DNA of 7,615 bases from the NCBI GenBank assembly GCA_000435475.1, contig FR896077.1:1197-8811 (forward strand). Reading direction: 5' to 3'. Origin of the DNA: Cryptobacterium sp. CAG:338. Lineage in GTDB: Bacteria > Actinomycetota > Coriobacteriia > Coriobacteriales > Eggerthellaceae. The notes under the pieces were generated by a model that saw nothing but the letters and a program-made list of their open reading frames with translations, was not told the DNA's origin and searched no databases. Positions 6,986-7,615 of the stretch are shown one piece after another. Each line of letters begins with the position of its first letter. Within the stretch, counting starts at the first letter, position 1. Both the position numbers and the translations under genes were made by a program.

Positions 6986-7363
6986 ATGAATTGGAGTGAG
7001 GGGCTCAGACAAAAAGCAGCAGAATTATTCGAAAAAGGCCTTGGCTATAAAGCGGTTTCATCTGAGCTGGGCGTTAATCGCGAAACGGTGCGCGATTGGT
7101 CGTACACTTGGCGAGCGTTAGGCACCGACGAATTCCTAAAAAGCCACATCGGAGAGCGTATTGAATATGCGCCGGAGATAAAAGTTGCCGTAGCTCAGGA
7201 TAGGATTGCGGGCATGGGCGTGGTGGAGGTGATGACGAAATATCACATTCCCAATCGACATCGTGTCAAAGAGTGGGCAGGCATGTACAAGCTTAAAGGC
7301 GCTCAGGCATTCGGCCTTGAAGAGAAGCAGGATAGTCCGTGGAACCCGACTGTCCCTTCTTAG
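6986..7363 (+). CDS. Double helix-turn-helix protein, orphan IS3/IS150 OrfA-like
   Basis: A 125-residue predicted DNA-binding protein with no membrane segment. Residues ~5-42 form a first helix-turn-helix (LRQKAAELFEKG, GYKAVSSELG, NRETVRDW). Residues ~64-108 form a second (KVAVAQDRIAG, VVEVMTKYHI, NRHRVKEWAGMYKLKG). The spacing and the VRDW / VKEW ends of the recognition helices match the tandem units of IS150 InsJ and other IS3-family OrfA proteins. InsJ-type proteins continue into a leucine-zipper coiled coil and are followed by an integrase-core OrfB; here the protein stops at residue 125 and no OrfB follows. It could be a decayed transposase remnant or a domesticated regulator. Start ATG 6986 is supported by GAGGGG 8 bases upstream. 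Unlike the upstream gene it uses TTA (twice) and TCA codons, suggesting a separate origin. Fold confident, role unknown. Confidence 0.8.
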   Translation: MNWSEGLRQKAAELFEKGLGYKAVSSELGVNRETVRDWSYTWRALGTDEFLKSHIGERIEYAPEIKVAVAQDRIAGMGVVEVMTKYHIPNRHRVKEWAGMYKLKGAQAFGLEEKQDSPWNPTVPS

Positions 7364-7366
7364 GTG

Positions 7367-7410
7367 CATACCCCCCTGTAATACCTGGTCAAAGGGGGGC
7401 ATGAAATTTT
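7367..7410 (+). terminator. Probable intrinsic terminator of the helix-turn-helix gene
   Basis: CCCCCC (7371-7376) pairs with GGGGGG (7394-7399). Beyond one A/C mismatch the stem extends by CAT (7367-7369) with ATG (7401-7403). The loop is 17 nt and the stem is followed by AAATTTTAATAAT. It begins four bases after the stop codon at 7361-7363. The long loop and short T-run make this a moderate rather than ideal terminator. Confidence 0.6.
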
Positions 7411-7511
7411 AATAATCCGTTTTCGGAGCCTTTAATCTGGATAATTGTGATAACTTTATGAATAAGTCATATTTCCATTGCATTAAATTCTCAGCTATAT
7501 AAAATAAATTA
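7404..7511 (+). promoter_or_regulatory. AT-rich leader with possible tRNA promoter
   Basis: This stretch is markedly AT-rich compared with the rest of the window and holds no plausible gene. A candidate promoter for the tRNA is TTTCCA (7472-7477) as -35 and TATATA (7496-7501) as -10, with an 18-base spacer; each matches 4 of 6 consensus bases. Overlapping alternatives exist (TTGCAT at 7478, TATAAA at 7498), so the exact boxes are uncertain. Confidence 0.35.
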
Positions 7512-7528
7512 TTGCGCTTAGGGCGCAA
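7512..7528. other. Small palindrome between candidate promoter and tRNA
   Basis: TTGCGC (7512-7517) and GCGCAA (7523-7528) form a perfect 6-bp inverted repeat with a 5-nt loop, ending 8 bases before the tRNA. It would lie at the transcript start or in the 5' leader removed during tRNA maturation. No T-tract follows, so it is not a terminator. Confidence 0.45.
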
Positions 7529-7536
7529 CCAGATAG

Positions 7537-7613
7537 TGCGGGGTGGAGCAGTCTGGTAGCTCGCCGGGCTCATAACCCGGAGGTCGTAGGTTCAAATCCT
7601 GCCCCCGCGACCA
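7537..7613 (+). tRNA. Initiator tRNA-fMet (anticodon CAT)
   Basis: A complete 77-nt tRNA including encoded CCA (7611-7613). The acceptor stem is 7537-7543 with 7603-7609. The D-arm has GAGC/GCTC, and the anticodon stem CCGGG/CCCGG encloses CTCATAA with CAT at 7571-7573. The T-arm is GTAGG-TTCAAAT-CCTGC. It closely resembles bacterial tRNA-fMet. The three consecutive G-C pairs in the anticodon stem next to the loop, and the A11-U24 pair, are initiator hallmarks. Position 1 is U opposite G72, so the 1:72 pair is not Watson-Crick, as expected for an initiator. It is the fMet carrier for translation start. Confidence 0.95.
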
Positions 7614-7615
7614 AG

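Noticed and set aside
7440..7460. Lac-operator-like string ATTGTGATAAC
   Set aside because: The dyad half is absent and the match is too short and AT-rich to mean anything.
7590..7615. tRNA 3' end as a phage or island attachment site
   Set aside because: The window ends two bases after the CCA and no second copy of the tRNA 3' segment is seen inside the window, so there is nothing to support integration here.

Overview
The window looks like an accessory surface-protein locus from a gut or oral member of the Coriobacteriia (Actinomycetota; Collinsella, Olsenella or Atopobium relatives). The assignment is inferred from a very long von Willebrand A (VWA) protein with Spy0128/FctA-type isopeptide repeats, moderately high GC, strong avoidance of TTA/CTA/TCA codons in the large gene, and a sortase-type C-terminus. 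No species-level marker is present.

Layout: positions 1-6806 hold one giant cell-surface adhesin/pilin-like gene whose 5' end lies before the window. It encodes a VWA head, a linker domain, one SpaA/Cna-B-like domain, ten consecutive FctA-like isopeptide domains, and an LPXTG-like sorting tail. As read here the gene is broken. A 17-bp imperfect tandem duplication (1421-1437 / 1438-1454) throws the frame by -1 and ends the VWA half at 1494. Removing one 17-bp copy joins the two halves into an uninterrupted frame of 2262 codons within the window.

Positions 6807-6985 are an intergenic stretch with three inverted repeats. The last of these is a 14-bp-stem hairpin that looks like an intrinsic terminator. 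Positions 6986-7363 encode a 125-residue protein with two helix-turn-helix units, resembling the DNA-binding half of an IS150/IS3-type OrfA without its coiled coil or an OrfB partner. It is followed by a G/C-run hairpin terminator at 7367-7410. An AT-rich spacer (about 7404-7536) leads to an initiator tRNA-fMet gene (7537-7613).

How it fits together: the intact protein would carry a metal-dependent VWA adhesive head on a rigid, covalently cross-linked stalk anchored to the wall by sortase. In the state seen here only an unanchored head fragment would be made. Every isopeptide triad in the untranslated stalk is still intact, so the break is either recent or reversible (slippage between 17-bp copies), or it is a sequencing or assembly error. 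No sortase, second pilin or other member of a pilus operon is visible.
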